From the NCBI GenBank assembly GCA_024762755.1, contig JANTGX010000030.1:1-14625 (forward strand): a stretch of DNA of 14,625 nucleotides. The letters are read 5' to 3'. Of this stretch, positions 1 through 6,924 are shown in pieces. Each line of letters starts with the position of its first letter. Positions within the stretch are counted from its first letter, which is position 1. This stretch comes from Gammaproteobacteria bacterium. GTDB lineage: Bacteria > Pseudomonadota > Gammaproteobacteria > SZUA-152. Below the pieces are notes generated by a model. That model was not told where the DNA came from and did not search any database. It was given only the letters and a program-made list of their open reading frames with translations. A program made the translations under genes and the position numbers.

Positions 1-24
1 GGAATCACTGTGGCTGGGCCGCGC

Positions 25-30
25 ATTATA
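25..30 (-). promoter_or_regulatory. Possible -10 box facing out of the left edge
   Basis: On the minus strand this reads TATAAT, a perfect sigma-70 -10 hexamer, followed by a GC-rich discriminator-like stretch (GCGCGGCCC). No good -35 hexamer lies 16-18 bases upstream; that position falls inside the palindromic element at 37-114. If real, it drives a leftward transcript that starts a few bases before the window ends. A perfect hexamer can occur by chance, so this is a weak call. Confidence 0.3.
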
Positions 31-36
31 GCCCCA

Positions 37-114
37 GGAGTCTGTCGGATTTAGGGCTGATCTGCTGCGGAAATGGCTTTCCCTCGCGACGATCGCCTAA
101 ACTCGACAGACTCC
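37..114. repeat. Long palindromic (MITE/REP-like) element
   Basis: The left arm 37-62 and right arm 91-114 are inverted copies. The outer 11 bases (ggagtctgtcg) match perfectly. They are followed by two mismatched positions, a further 5 matched bases (tttag), and then matched blocks with a 2-base length difference. The 28-base apical part contains a second small stem, ggaaa (69-73) with tttcc (78-82) around the loop tggc. The whole 78 nt can therefore fold as one long hairpin. It lies between the end of the SafE-family gene and the left edge, encodes nothing, and has no T-tract, so it is not a classical terminator. No clear target-site duplication is visible. The form fits a miniature inverted-repeat element or an interspersed palindromic repeat; I do not recognise a named family. 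Confidence 0.6.
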
Positions 115-167
115 CAAGAGGGCGGCCGGGCGGGACGTCACAGGCCCGGGAGTGGTCTGGCCCGTCT

Positions 168-193
168 CCTGGTTCCAGGGCCTGGTTCCAGGG
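168..193. repeat. Tandem duplication of a 13-bp unit
   Basis: The unit cctggttccaggg occurs twice back to back (168-180 and 181-193), about 30 bases downstream of the SafE-family stop codon. Each unit is itself nearly palindromic (cctgg-tt-ccagg). No function can be assigned. It may be replication slippage or a weak double hairpin in the 3' UTR of the minus-strand gene. Confidence 0.6.
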
Positions 194-223
194 CCGTGCC
201 ATCGCGCCGGTGCTCGAGATGGC

Positions 224-946
224 TCAGTGGTGCTGGGCGGTGGGCACCATGGTGTGGCTGGCGAGGCGGTGGGCGAGGGGCGAATAGAGCGTCCACAGGC
301 CGAAACCGATGACCATCAGGGCCGCCAGGCTGCGCACGCCGCGACGCTGGATCCAGCCCTTGAGTTGCTGGGCGAAGGCGCCGCTGGCGAGCATCACCGG
401 CAGGGTGCCGAGGCCGAAGGCGGCCATCACCAGGGCCGCCTGGCGCCAGTCGCCCAGGGCACCGGCGAGGGTCAGTGTGCTGTAGGTGAGACCGCAGGGC
501 AGCCAGCCCCAGAGGGCGCCGAGGAGCAGGGCCTGGCCGGGATGACGCACCGGCATGAGGCGATTGCCGAGGGGTTGCAGGCGGCGCCAGAGGTGGCCGC
601 CGAGCCGTTCGAGGTGGGCCAGGCCGCGCCACCAGCCGGCCAGGTAGAGGCCCATGGCCACCAGCATCAGCCCGGCGAAGATGCGCAGCCCCGGGCCGAG
701 GATCCCCACCGGTCCCTGCAACAGCATGCCCAGGCCGCCCACCAGGGCGCCGGCCACGCTGTAGCTGGCGATGCGGCCGAGGTTGTAGAGCAACAACGTG
801 GGCAGGGCGCGCAGGGGTCCACGCCGTTGTTCCGGCAGGGCGAAGCTGAGGGCGTTCATCACCCCTCCACACATGCCGATGCAGTGGGCGCCACCGAGGA
901 GACCAATGAGAAAGGCGGAGCCGAGGGTGATCACGGGATCGTTCAT
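224..946 (-). CDS. Sulfite exporter TauE/SafE (UreH-like) family membrane protein
   Basis: A 240-residue polytopic inner-membrane protein starting at ATG 946. It has the signature of the small SafE/UreH-domain proteins that accompany cbb3 assembly genes in many gammaproteobacteria. Near the N-terminus is GGAHCIGMCGG (His21, Cys22, Cys26), then YNLGRIASY (residues 54-62), and in the second half GWLPCGLTYSTL (Cys151), in the usual duplicated arrangement of helices. The C-terminus ends in His-rich PTAQHH. Family members are named as sulfite exporters by homology, but the Cys/His motifs and the cco context make a role in metal, redox or oxidase maturation more plausible; that is inference. The gene points the same way as cco but is separated from ccoS by an opposite-strand gene, so it probably has its own promoter in 947-1164. 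The Shine-Dalgarno signal is weak. Confidence 0.85.
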   Translation of the reverse strand: MNDPVITLGSAFLIGLLGGAHCIGMCGGVMNALSFALPEQRRGPLRALPTLLLYNLGRIASYSVAGALVGGLGMLLQGPVGILGPGLRIFAGLMLVAMGLYLAGWWRGLAHLERLGGHLWRRLQPLGNRLMPVRHPGQALLLGALWGWLPCGLTYSTLTLAGALGDWRQAALVMAAFGLGTLPVMLASGAFAQQLKGWIQRRGVRSLAALMVIGFGLWTLYSPLAHRLASHTMVPTAQHH

Positions 947-1164
947 GGCGTTCTCAGTAGGGGGTTGGTTGCCGGTCGGGTTTGGGGGCGATCTGCTGCG
1001 CCGGTGTGTGGGTGGTCAGCATCTCTCCCCTCCCACCCTGACCGAGACGAGGGTCATAGCCGCCGGCCTCCCCGGCGGGTGGTGCGACACGCGTGGTGTG
1101 GGCCGTTACAATGCGGCGATGGCATCGCGCCATTCTACCCATCCCTCCAGACGTCTGCGGTTCT
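947..1164. promoter_or_regulatory. Divergent intergenic region between safE-like gene and plus-strand gene
   Basis: This 218-bp stretch must hold the promoters of both divergent genes. A hairpin with a perfect 7-bp stem lies at 1060-1078 (ccgccgg, loop cctcc, ccggcgg). A plausible plus-strand -10 box, TACAAT, lies at 1107-1112 region, about 55 bases before the ATG at 1165, without a convincing -35 partner. No convincing minus-strand promoter was found by eye. Confidence 0.3.
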
Positions 1165-1836
1165 ATGGATAAGAAAATCTTCCTCGGCGTGCTCTTCGGC
1201 AGCGCCCTGATCGTCCTCATCGGCATACTTCTGCCGCCGCCCGAGAGCGGGCACGAGCAGTTTTTGCCCTGGCAGGTGGCGCACACGGCGGAGGGCGGCA
1301 CCCGTGTGTTCGGCATCACCCTGGGCGAGACCACGCTGGCGGAGGCGGAGCGGATCCTCAACGGCGCCGCCGAGGTGACGTTGTTCGTCACGCCGACCGG
1401 CGAACACCGCGTCGAGGCCTATTTCGACAAGGTGGTACTGGGGGGCTTCAGTGCCAAGATGGTGTTGGTGCTGGCCGTGCCGGCCGAGGAGCAGGCGGAG
1501 ATCTTCGCCCGGGGCGTGCGCATCAGCACCCTGGGCAGCGGCACCAACAAGGTGACCCTGGCCTCGGCCGACCTTCAGCGGGTCTACCGGCTGCCCGTCG
1601 CCAGCCTCACCTATCTCACCCGCGCGACGCTGGACGAGGAACTGATCCGGCAGCGTTTCGGCGAGCCCGCCGAACGCATCATCGAGCCGGAGAACGGTAC
1701 CCGTCACTGGCTGTATCCGGCGTTGGGCCTGGACATCGCCCTCGACGCCAAGGGCCGGGCGGTGCTGCAGTACGTGCCGCCGGCCCGCTTCGACACCCTG
1801 GCGGCACCGCTGCGGGCGGCCGCCGCGGGGGGCTGA
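1165..1836 (+). CDS. Membrane-anchored protein of unknown function, possibly two BamE-like repeats
   Basis: A 223-residue protein I do not recognise. Residues 4-24 form one N-terminal membrane anchor (IFLGVLFGSALIVLIGILL) after a short basic MDKK start, so most of the protein should face the periplasm. The soluble part has two stretches with a similar rhythm: FGITLGETTLAEAERIL (49-65), and ELIRQRFGEPAERI (159-172) followed by HWLYPALGLDIALD (181-194). The pattern 'LG-x-TT-x2-A' and 'FGEP...W-x-Y-x3-GL-x-I' resembles BamE/SmpA-type folds; this is only a visual resemblance. The start at 1165 is chosen because the membrane segment follows at once; upstream in-frame ATGs would add a poor arginine-rich leader. 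There is no clear Shine-Dalgarno sequence. The gene is convergent with ccoS (43 bp between stops) and divergent from the SafE-family gene. Confidence 0.75.
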   Translation: MDKKIFLGVLFGSALIVLIGILLPPPESGHEQFLPWQVAHTAEGGTRVFGITLGETTLAEAERILNGAAEVTLFVTPTGEHRVEAYFDKVVLGGFSAKMVLVLAVPAEEQAEIFARGVRISTLGSGTNKVTLASADLQRVYRLPVASLTYLTRATLDEELIRQRFGEPAERIIEPENGTRHWLYPALGLDIALDAKGRAVLQYVPPARFDTLAAPLRAAAAGG

Positions 1837-1843
1837 GCGCCAG

Positions 1844-1879
1844 GCGCGAGCAGCCACCAAATTCGGACCAGCGCTGCGC
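1844..1879. terminator. Weak hairpin between convergent genes
   Basis: Between the stops of the plus-strand gene and ccoS, gcgc-g-agc (1844-1851) can pair with gctgcgc (1873-1879), a 7-bp stem with one bulged base and a 21-base loop. There is no T-tract on either strand. It could act as a weak bidirectional end signal; the call rests mainly on its position. Confidence 0.25.
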
Positions 1880-2098
1880 TCAGTCGGCGTCTGGCCAGTT
1901 GCGCGGGTCGCCGCCCGGCACACGGCCTCGGTCGGACTTCGGCTTGCCCGGCGGTGCGTCGTCCTCGTCCATCAGCAGCCGGCTGGCATCGCCCTCCAGG
2001 TCGTCGTACTGGCCGTTCTTCACCGCCCACACCAGGACCCCGACCATGATCAGGCCGAGAAACAGCATGCCGGGGATCAATACATAGATCACTTCCAC
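1880..2098 (-). CDS. ccoS: cbb3-type cytochrome oxidase assembly protein CcoS
   Basis: A 72-residue single-helix inner-membrane protein needed in other bacteria for insertion of cofactors into the cbb3 oxidase. The family signature is present: N-terminal MEVIYVLIP, one membrane helix (about residues 3-27), then WAVKNGQYDDLEGDASRLLMDED, matching the conserved 'GQ(Y/F)DDLEG' and acidic 'L-x-DED' blocks. The start is GTG 2098, which overlaps the ccoI stop by 10 bases; a second GTG six bases downstream would give a GTGA overlap but would cut the conserved ME of the family. The protein has a Pro/Asp/Arg-rich tail of about 25 residues after the conserved core, longer than the family's usual 50 or so residues. 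Translation is probably coupled to ccoI. Confidence 0.92.
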   Translation of the reverse strand: MEVIYVLIPGMLFLGLIMVGVLVWAVKNGQYDDLEGDASRLLMDEDDAPPGKPKSDRGRVPGGDPRNWPDAD

Positions 2099-4683
2099 GT
2101 CGTAAGGCTCCTTGGTTGTTCGCGGCGGCCTGAGGCGCGGCGGAACAGGGTACGGATGCGGGCCGCGTTGCCGATCACCAGCAGCGAACTGATGGGCATG
2201 GCGATGGCGGCCACCAGGGGGGTGATGACGGCGGACATGGCCAGCGGCACCATGATCAGATTGTAGGTGACGGAGATACCGATGTTCTGCCGGATGGTCC
2301 GCAGGGTGCGGCGCGACAGGGCGATGGCCAGGCCCACCTTCGACAACTCGTCGTTCATCAGCACGATGTCGGCACTGTCGCCGGAGACGTCGGTGCCCGA
2401 ACCCAGGGCGATGCCCACGTCGGCGCGGATCAGGGCGGGGGCGTCGTTGACGCCATCGCCCACCATGGCCACCCGCTGGCCCTCGGCCTGCAGGGTGCGG
2501 ATCACCTGGTCCTTGTCCTCCGGCAGGACCTCGGCCATCACGCGCAGTCCGCCGAGCCGTTCAGCGACGGCCTCGGCCACGGCGCGGCGATCGCCGGAGA
2601 GCAGGGTCAGCTGCATGCCGTCGGCGCGCAGCCGGTCCACCAGTTCAGGGGCGTCGGCGCGCAGGCGGTCGGCGATGGCGATGAGGCCGCAATGGCGGCC
2701 GTCCTCGGCGATGTGCACGCAGCTCACGGCGCGGGACTCCCAGTCGTGGGCGCGCGCGAGCAGGCCCGCGTCGGGGCGAATGCCGTGTCGTTGCAGCCAG
2801 TCGAGCGTACCCACCCGGAGCGCCCGGCCGTCGGCCTCGCCCTGCAGGCCGCAGCCGGGACGGTTCTCCACCGCCTGGGCCGTTGCCGGGGGCAGATCGC
2901 GGGACTTGGCCTCGTCGCGGATGGCGCGGGCGATGCTGTGTTCGGAGAACTGCTCGAGGGCGGCTACACGGCCGAGCAGAGCGTCACTGTCCACCGAGGG
3001 CAGGGTCTCCACGGCCTCCACCCGCATGCGACCCTCGGTGAGGGTGCCGGTCTTGTCGAAGACCACGTGGTCGATGTGCGAAAGACTCTCCAGCACCGCA
3101 CCGTTCTTGATCAGGATGCCATGGCGCGCGCCGAGCCCGGCGGCGGCGGCGATGGCCATGGGGGTGGCCAGGCCAAAGGCGCAGGGGCAGGTGATGATGA
3201 GTACCGCCGTGGCGGCCATCAGGGCCTGCTCGAAATGGCTGTGGGTGTACCAGTAGGCGAAGGTCACACTGGCCAGCAGCAGGGTGGTGGCGACGAACCA
3301 GGGCACGATGCGGTCGGCGGTGCACTGGATGGGGGCCTTGGAGGCCTGCGCCTCTTCCACCAGGCGGATGATGCGGCCGAGGGCGGTGTTGCGCAGGGTG
3401 CCCTGCACGCGCACGGTGAGGGGACTGTCGAGGTTCACCGTGCCGGCGGAGACCTTGTCCCCCGCGGCCTTGGCCTGCGGGCGGGATTCACCGCTGAGCA
3501 GGGATTCGTCCACCTGGCTGCGTCCGTCCAACACCTCGCCGTCCACCGGGATGTGGTCGCCGGGGCGGATCAGAACCGTATCGCCCGGCTGCACCGCGCG
3601 GATGGGCAGCAGCGCCTCCTCGCCGTCGCGCAGCACGGTGGCCCCGCGTGGTTGCAGGTCCAGCAGGCGCTGGGTGGCGGACACCGCCTGGCGCTTGCTG
3701 ATGGCCTCCAGGTAGCGACCGACGAGGATGACGAAGAGAAAGTTGACCACCGTGTCGTAGTAGACCTCGCCCACGGCGGATTGGGTGACGGTGACGTACA
3801 AGGAATAGCCATAGGTGGTGAGGGCGCCGATGGCGATGGGCAGGTCCATGCTCAGATGCAGGCGTCGCAGACCCGCCCAGGCGCCGGCGAGGAAGGGCCA
3901 GCCGGCATAGAACAGGGTGGGCGTGGCGAGGCCGAAGCCGATCCAGTGGAACATCTGGCGGAACTCGCCCCGATCGGCGCCGGCATACAGGGCGATGGAG
4001 ATCCACATCAGGTTCATCATGGCGAAGCCGGCGAAGGCCATGCGGAACAACAGGCGGCGGTTCTGCCGTTGGATGCGCCCCTCGGCCAATTCGGGGTCAT
4101 AGGGCACGGCGGCATAGCCGATGCGGGCGAGGTGGGCGAGGATCTGCGAGAGCCGGATCTGCTGGTTGTCCCAGCGCAGGTGCAGGCGTTTGCCGGAGAG
4201 GTTGACCGCGGCCGAGAGCACCCCGGGCAGCTGGCCGAGGGAGCGCTCGATGAGCCATACGCAGGCCGCACAGTGGATACCCTCGACCAGCAGGTGGATG
4301 CCACGCTCCCGGCCGAGGCCGTCGACGAACTCCCCCTGGACCTCGTCGAGGTCGTATAGGGCCAGGTCCTTGGGTGCCTCGGGCGGCGGGGCCAATTGGG
4401 CCTCATCGGGCGTGCGTTGGTAGAAACCCTCGAGCCCGGCGTCATAGATGGCGCTGCAGACCATTTGGCAGGCGGGGCAGCAGAAGCGCCGGGTCTCGCC
4501 CTCGATGGTCTGTTCGTGCACGTCGTTCTCGGCCACCGGCAGGCCGCAGTGGAAACAGCCTGCGTCGGCCTTTTCCGCGGCCGCGACGGGTGCAGTGGCG
4601 GGTTGCGGCTCCGCACCACCCCCGATGGTGGGCGGGGCACTGCGCGTGAGTGGCTTGGGTGTTTGAGGCACGGTGGGGGACAC
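2089..4683 (-). CDS. ccoI: cbb3 oxidase-assembly copper-exporting P1B-type ATPase CcoI (CopA2/FixI)
   Basis: An 864-residue heavy-metal P-type ATPase that moves Cu(I) to the periplasm for CuB assembly. From the N-terminus: a Pro/Ala-rich leader (1-40); a Cys-rich metal-binding domain with CFHC (43-46) and CCPACQMVC (68-76); an HMA domain with GIHCAAC (136-141); transmembrane helices; an actuator loop with LSGES (396-400); the ion-binding CPC (499-501); the phosphorylation site DKTGTLT (Asp543); GDGVNDAP (742-749). Two features mark it as CcoI rather than CopA: the double Cys N-terminal domain and the position between ccoH and ccoS. The nucleotide-binding-domain 'HP' dipeptide reads His582-Ser583 here. 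The start at GTG 4683 is the first ATG/GTG/TTG after an in-frame stop, with a distant GGAG; a downstream start is possible because the leader is not conserved. A gap of 143 bp separates it from ccoH. Confidence 0.95.
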   Translation of the reverse strand: MSPTVPQTPKPLTRSAPPTIGGGAEPQPATAPVAAAEKADAGCFHCGLPVAENDVHEQTIEGETRRFCCPACQMVCSAIYDAGLEGFYQRTPDEAQLAPPPEAPKDLALYDLDEVQGEFVDGLGRERGIHLLVEGIHCAACVWLIERSLGQLPGVLSAAVNLSGKRLHLRWDNQQIRLSQILAHLARIGYAAVPYDPELAEGRIQRQNRRLLFRMAFAGFAMMNLMWISIALYAGADRGEFRQMFHWIGFGLATPTLFYAGWPFLAGAWAGLRRLHLSMDLPIAIGALTTYGYSLYVTVTQSAVGEVYYDTVVNFLFVILVGRYLEAISKRQAVSATQRLLDLQPRGATVLRDGEEALLPIRAVQPGDTVLIRPGDHIPVDGEVLDGRSQVDESLLSGESRPQAKAAGDKVSAGTVNLDSPLTVRVQGTLRNTALGRIIRLVEEAQASKAPIQCTADRIVPWFVATTLLLASVTFAYWYTHSHFEQALMAATAVLIITCPCAFGLATPMAIAAAAGLGARHGILIKNGAVLESLSHIDHVVFDKTGTLTEGRMRVEAVETLPSVDSDALLGRVAALEQFSEHSIARAIRDEAKSRDLPPATAQAVENRPGCGLQGEADGRALRVGTLDWLQRHGIRPDAGLLARAHDWESRAVSCVHIAEDGRHCGLIAIADRLRADAPELVDRLRADGMQLTLLSGDRRAVAEAVAERLGGLRVMAEVLPEDKDQVIRTLQAEGQRVAMVGDGVNDAPALIRADVGIALGSGTDVSGDSADIVLMNDELSKVGLAIALSRRTLRTIRQNIGISVTYNLIMVPLAMSAVITPLVAAIAMPISSLLVIGNAARIRTLFRRASGRREQPRSLTTWK

Positions 4684-4703
4684 GCTGGGCGGCAGGCTCC
4701 GGG

Positions 4704-4759
4704 TTGGGCTACGGGGTTGGCTCAGCAGGCGTTGGGCGACAGGCGTTGGACGACAGGCG
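4704..4759. repeat. Imperfect tandem repeats of about 14 bp between ccoH and ccoI
   Basis: Four consecutive units share the pattern ttgg...gcg or ggg: ttgggctacgggg (4704-4716), ttggctcagcaggcg (4717-4731), ttgggcgacaggcg (4732-4745) and ttggacgacaggcg (4746-4759). The last two differ by one base. They fill the centre of the 143-bp ccoH-ccoI gap, which also has a 5-bp hairpin gcctg-cta-caggc at 4802-4814. No terminator T-tract is present. The function is unknown; slippage-derived spacer DNA is the simplest reading. Confidence 0.5.
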
Positions 4760-4826
4760 GATGGAGTCTCCCTGGCCCATCCACCGAGGCTCGGCGCACC
4801 AGCCTGCTACAGGCGCCCCTTAGGCC

Positions 4827-5369
4827 TTAGGAACGTGTGGCGGAGATGCGGTGGGAGAGGTGGAACTCGTCGTCGCCGTTCTTCACCGTGATGTTGAGGT
4901 CCCACAGGCCGGGCAGGGGCAGGGCGAGGCGGGTCTCGTACTGACCCGGGGCCACTTGGTTCATGGGCGCGAGGATATCGGCATCGGCATCCGACGGTCG
5001 GTAGGCGACCAGCTGAACATCGGCATCAATGATGGGCACGCCGCGGGCGTCCACGGCACTGAAGCGGTAGACCCCGGTTTGCCGGGTGACGATCTGCGCC
5101 GGGATGGCGAGCTTGGTCTCCCATTGCAGGGCCTTCTGTGCCGCCATGAGCTTGAGTACGTTGTGTTCGTACTGCTGGCCTTTCTCGTAGTAGTCCTCGG
5201 TCACCAGCCCCGGGTTGGTGGTGATGGCCAGGTAGATGAACACGGCATTGAAGGCGAGGAACATGACGATGATGCCGAGCCAGCCGATGATCCAGGGGTT
5301 GCGCAGGGCCTGTGGGTTGTCCTGTGAGTATCGCCGGCGCAGTTGGGCGAAGGTGTCTGTGATGGCCAT
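4827..5369 (-). CDS. ccoH: cbb3 oxidase assembly/stability protein CcoH (FixH family)
   Basis: A 180-residue FixH-family protein. An N-terminal cytoplasmic stretch is followed by one membrane helix (about residues 27-50, IIGWLGIIVMFLAFNAVFIYLAI) and a periplasmic domain. The FixH hallmark directly after the helix is present: TTNPGLVTEDYYEKGQQYE, then a beta-rich domain ending in PGLWDLNITVKNGDDEFHLSHR, which matches the family's 'G-x-W-D-L' close. In other bacteria CcoH binds the oxidase subunits and is needed for stable complex formation. The start is ATG 5369 with a strong GGAGG seven bases upstream. It begins 21 bp after the ccoG stop, so the two are co-transcribed and probably translated together. 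Confidence 0.93.
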   Translation of the reverse strand: MAITDTFAQLRRRYSQDNPQALRNPWIIGWLGIIVMFLAFNAVFIYLAITTNPGLVTEDYYEKGQQYEHNVLKLMAAQKALQWETKLAIPAQIVTRQTGVYRFSAVDARGVPIIDADVQLVAYRPSDADADILAPMNQVAPGQYETRLALPLPGLWDLNITVKNGDDEFHLSHRISATRS

Positions 5370-5390
5370 GGGTTGCCTCCGTGGTCGCGG

Positions 5391-6815
5391 TTACTGGGAA
5401 GGGCCGAAGAACATGCTCTTGTACTCGGCATAGTGCGTCGGGTCGGCGCTGTCCTCAACCCGGAACAGAATGGGCAGGCTGTCGCCCTTCAAGGCATCGC
5501 GGGGGATGCGCACGAATACGGTATCGGCAGTGACCCGGCCCGGCGCTGCAGGGAACGCCTCGTCGGCGCCGATCAGTTTGAGCCGGGGGTGGCCGCTGGC
5601 GCTGACGCGCACCTCCATGGCCTTGTCGGTCTTGTTGAGGATCTTGAGGATGTACTTGTTTTGGATGCTGCCATCGCTCTGAACGACGAACAACGGCTGG
5701 CGCTCATGCAAGACCTTCAGCTCGATGCTGCCCAGATGACTGAGGCCATAGACGATGCCGCCGATGGCGGCGAGCATGATGGCGAAGTAGACCAACACCC
5801 GCGGGCGTCGATACAGGGGCACCGGTGGTTTGCCCTCCATCTCGTCCAGGGAGGCATAACGGATCAGGCCGCGGGGGCGCTCGATCTTGTCCATGATGGC
5901 GTCACAGGCATCGAGACAGAGGGCGCAGGTGATGCAGCCTTCCTGCTGGCCGTCACGGATGTCGATGCCGGTGGGGCAGACGGCGATGCACTGGCGGCAA
6001 TCGATGCAGTCGCCGAGTTTATCGCCGCTCTCGGTGGTCTTCTTCTTCAGTTTTCCGCGCGGTTCGCCGCGATGGAAATCGTAGGTCGGCAGGATCGTCT
6101 CACGGTCGTACATCACGCCCTGGATGCGTGCATAGGGGCAGAGCCAGAAACACACCTGTTCGCGCATGAAGCCGGCAAACAAGTAGGTGAAGAAGGTGAA
6201 CACGCCGACCGTCACCCAAGCCACCAGGGGCGCCTCCAGGCTCAGGTACTGACGCCACAGGGTGGGCGCATCGGCGAACCAGAGGGTGAAGCTGATGCCG
6301 GTCAAGACGCCGATGGCGATCCAGATGAGATGCTTGGGCAGCTTGATGCGGACCTTCTCCCAGCTCAGCGGCGCCTTGTCCAGCTTGCGGCGTTTCTGTG
6401 GCGGGCCTTCGAACTTCTCGTCCAGCCAGATGAAGACATCGGTCCAGACGGTTTGGAAACAGAAATAACCGCAGAAGACGCGCCCGGCGATGGAGGTGAC
6501 GGCGGCCAGCATGAGGGCGAAGAACAGCATCACCAGGGCGAGCATCCAGACGTCCTGGGGCAGGATGGTGATGTCGAAGATGTGGAACTGGCGGGCGGGG
6601 ATGTCGAAGCGGACGGCCTGCTGGCCGTTCCAGCGCAGATAGGGGCCGAGAAAGAACACCAACCACACCAGCATGGTGTAGTTCTTGATGGTGCGGTAAC
6701 GGCCGGGCATGCGTTTGGGGTGGATGGTCTCACCCCCGGTGTTGATGTGGGCCTCGAATTCGCGATAGATCTCCGCGTAGTCTTCTTGTTCCAGTTCTTC
6801 TTTGGCTGTACTCAC
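5391..6815 (-). CDS. ccoG: cbb3 oxidase accessory protein CcoG (FixG/RdxA), Fe-S Cu(II) reductase
   Basis: A 474-residue polytopic membrane protein with two ferredoxin-type clusters. CcoG has been described as a cupric reductase that supplies Cu(I) for cbb3 assembly. Visible in order: N-terminal cytoplasmic part with IHPKRMPGRYR; membrane helices with FCGYFCFQTVW (114-124) and VCFWLCPYARIQ (221-232); Cys270-x2-Cys273-x2-Cys276-x3-Cys280-Pro; Cys294-x2-Cys297-x2-Cys300-x3-Cys304; a further helix near 330-350; and a C-terminal periplasmic Ig-like domain of the FixG type. All eight cluster cysteines are present. The start is GTG 6815: the conserved N-terminal region requires it, but no Shine-Dalgarno sequence precedes it, and a 6-bp hairpin ends 13 bases upstream. 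The 109 bp before it carry three hairpins. Confidence 0.96.
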   Translation of the reverse strand: MSTAKEELEQEDYAEIYREFEAHINTGGETIHPKRMPGRYRTIKNYTMLVWLVFFLGPYLRWNGQQAVRFDIPARQFHIFDITILPQDVWMLALVMLFFALMLAAVTSIAGRVFCGYFCFQTVWTDVFIWLDEKFEGPPQKRRKLDKAPLSWEKVRIKLPKHLIWIAIGVLTGISFTLWFADAPTLWRQYLSLEAPLVAWVTVGVFTFFTYLFAGFMREQVCFWLCPYARIQGVMYDRETILPTYDFHRGEPRGKLKKKTTESGDKLGDCIDCRQCIAVCPTGIDIRDGQQEGCITCALCLDACDAIMDKIERPRGLIRYASLDEMEGKPPVPLYRRPRVLVYFAIMLAAIGGIVYGLSHLGSIELKVLHERQPLFVVQSDGSIQNKYILKILNKTDKAMEVRVSASGHPRLKLIGADEAFPAAPGRVTADTVFVRIPRDALKGDSLPILFRVEDSADPTHYAEYKSMFFGPSQ

Positions 6816-6828
6816 GTAGGCAATTCCG

Positions 6829-6904
6829 CGGCATCGATAAATGCCGTATAGGACCGCAGAGACGGCGGTCGAGTTGCATTCGGTGGCGCCGAAGGAGCGG
6901 CGCC
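6829..6904 (-). promoter_or_regulatory. Three-hairpin leader upstream of ccoG
   Basis: Three perfect stems follow one another in the gap between the microprotein stop and ccoG. In transcript order they are: ggcgccg/cggcgcc with a 6-base loop (6885-6904), gaccgc/gcggtc with a 7-base loop (6852-6870), and cggcat/atgccg with a 6-base loop (6829-6846). None is followed by a U-tract, so they are not intrinsic terminators. Because ccoG has a GTG start and no visible ribosome binding site, this leader may control translation or mRNA stability; that is inference. Confidence 0.5.
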
Positions 6905-6924
6905 TTGGGTCGTTCTATCGGTCT

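Noticed and set aside
138..872. Minus-strand frame of 244 codons overlapping the SafE-family gene
   Set aside because: Arg/Pro/Ala-rich translation without motifs; it is the shifted frame of the SafE-family gene.
990..1000. gatctgctgcg shared with the palindrome interior at 59-69, as a possible second partial copy
   Set aside because: Only 11 bases match, which is expected by chance among all pairs in a window of this size, and no arm sequence is present.
4802..4814. Hairpin gcctg-cta-caggc after ccoH as a terminator
   Set aside because: Only 5 bp and no U-tract; ccoI follows on the same strand and is expected in the same transcript.
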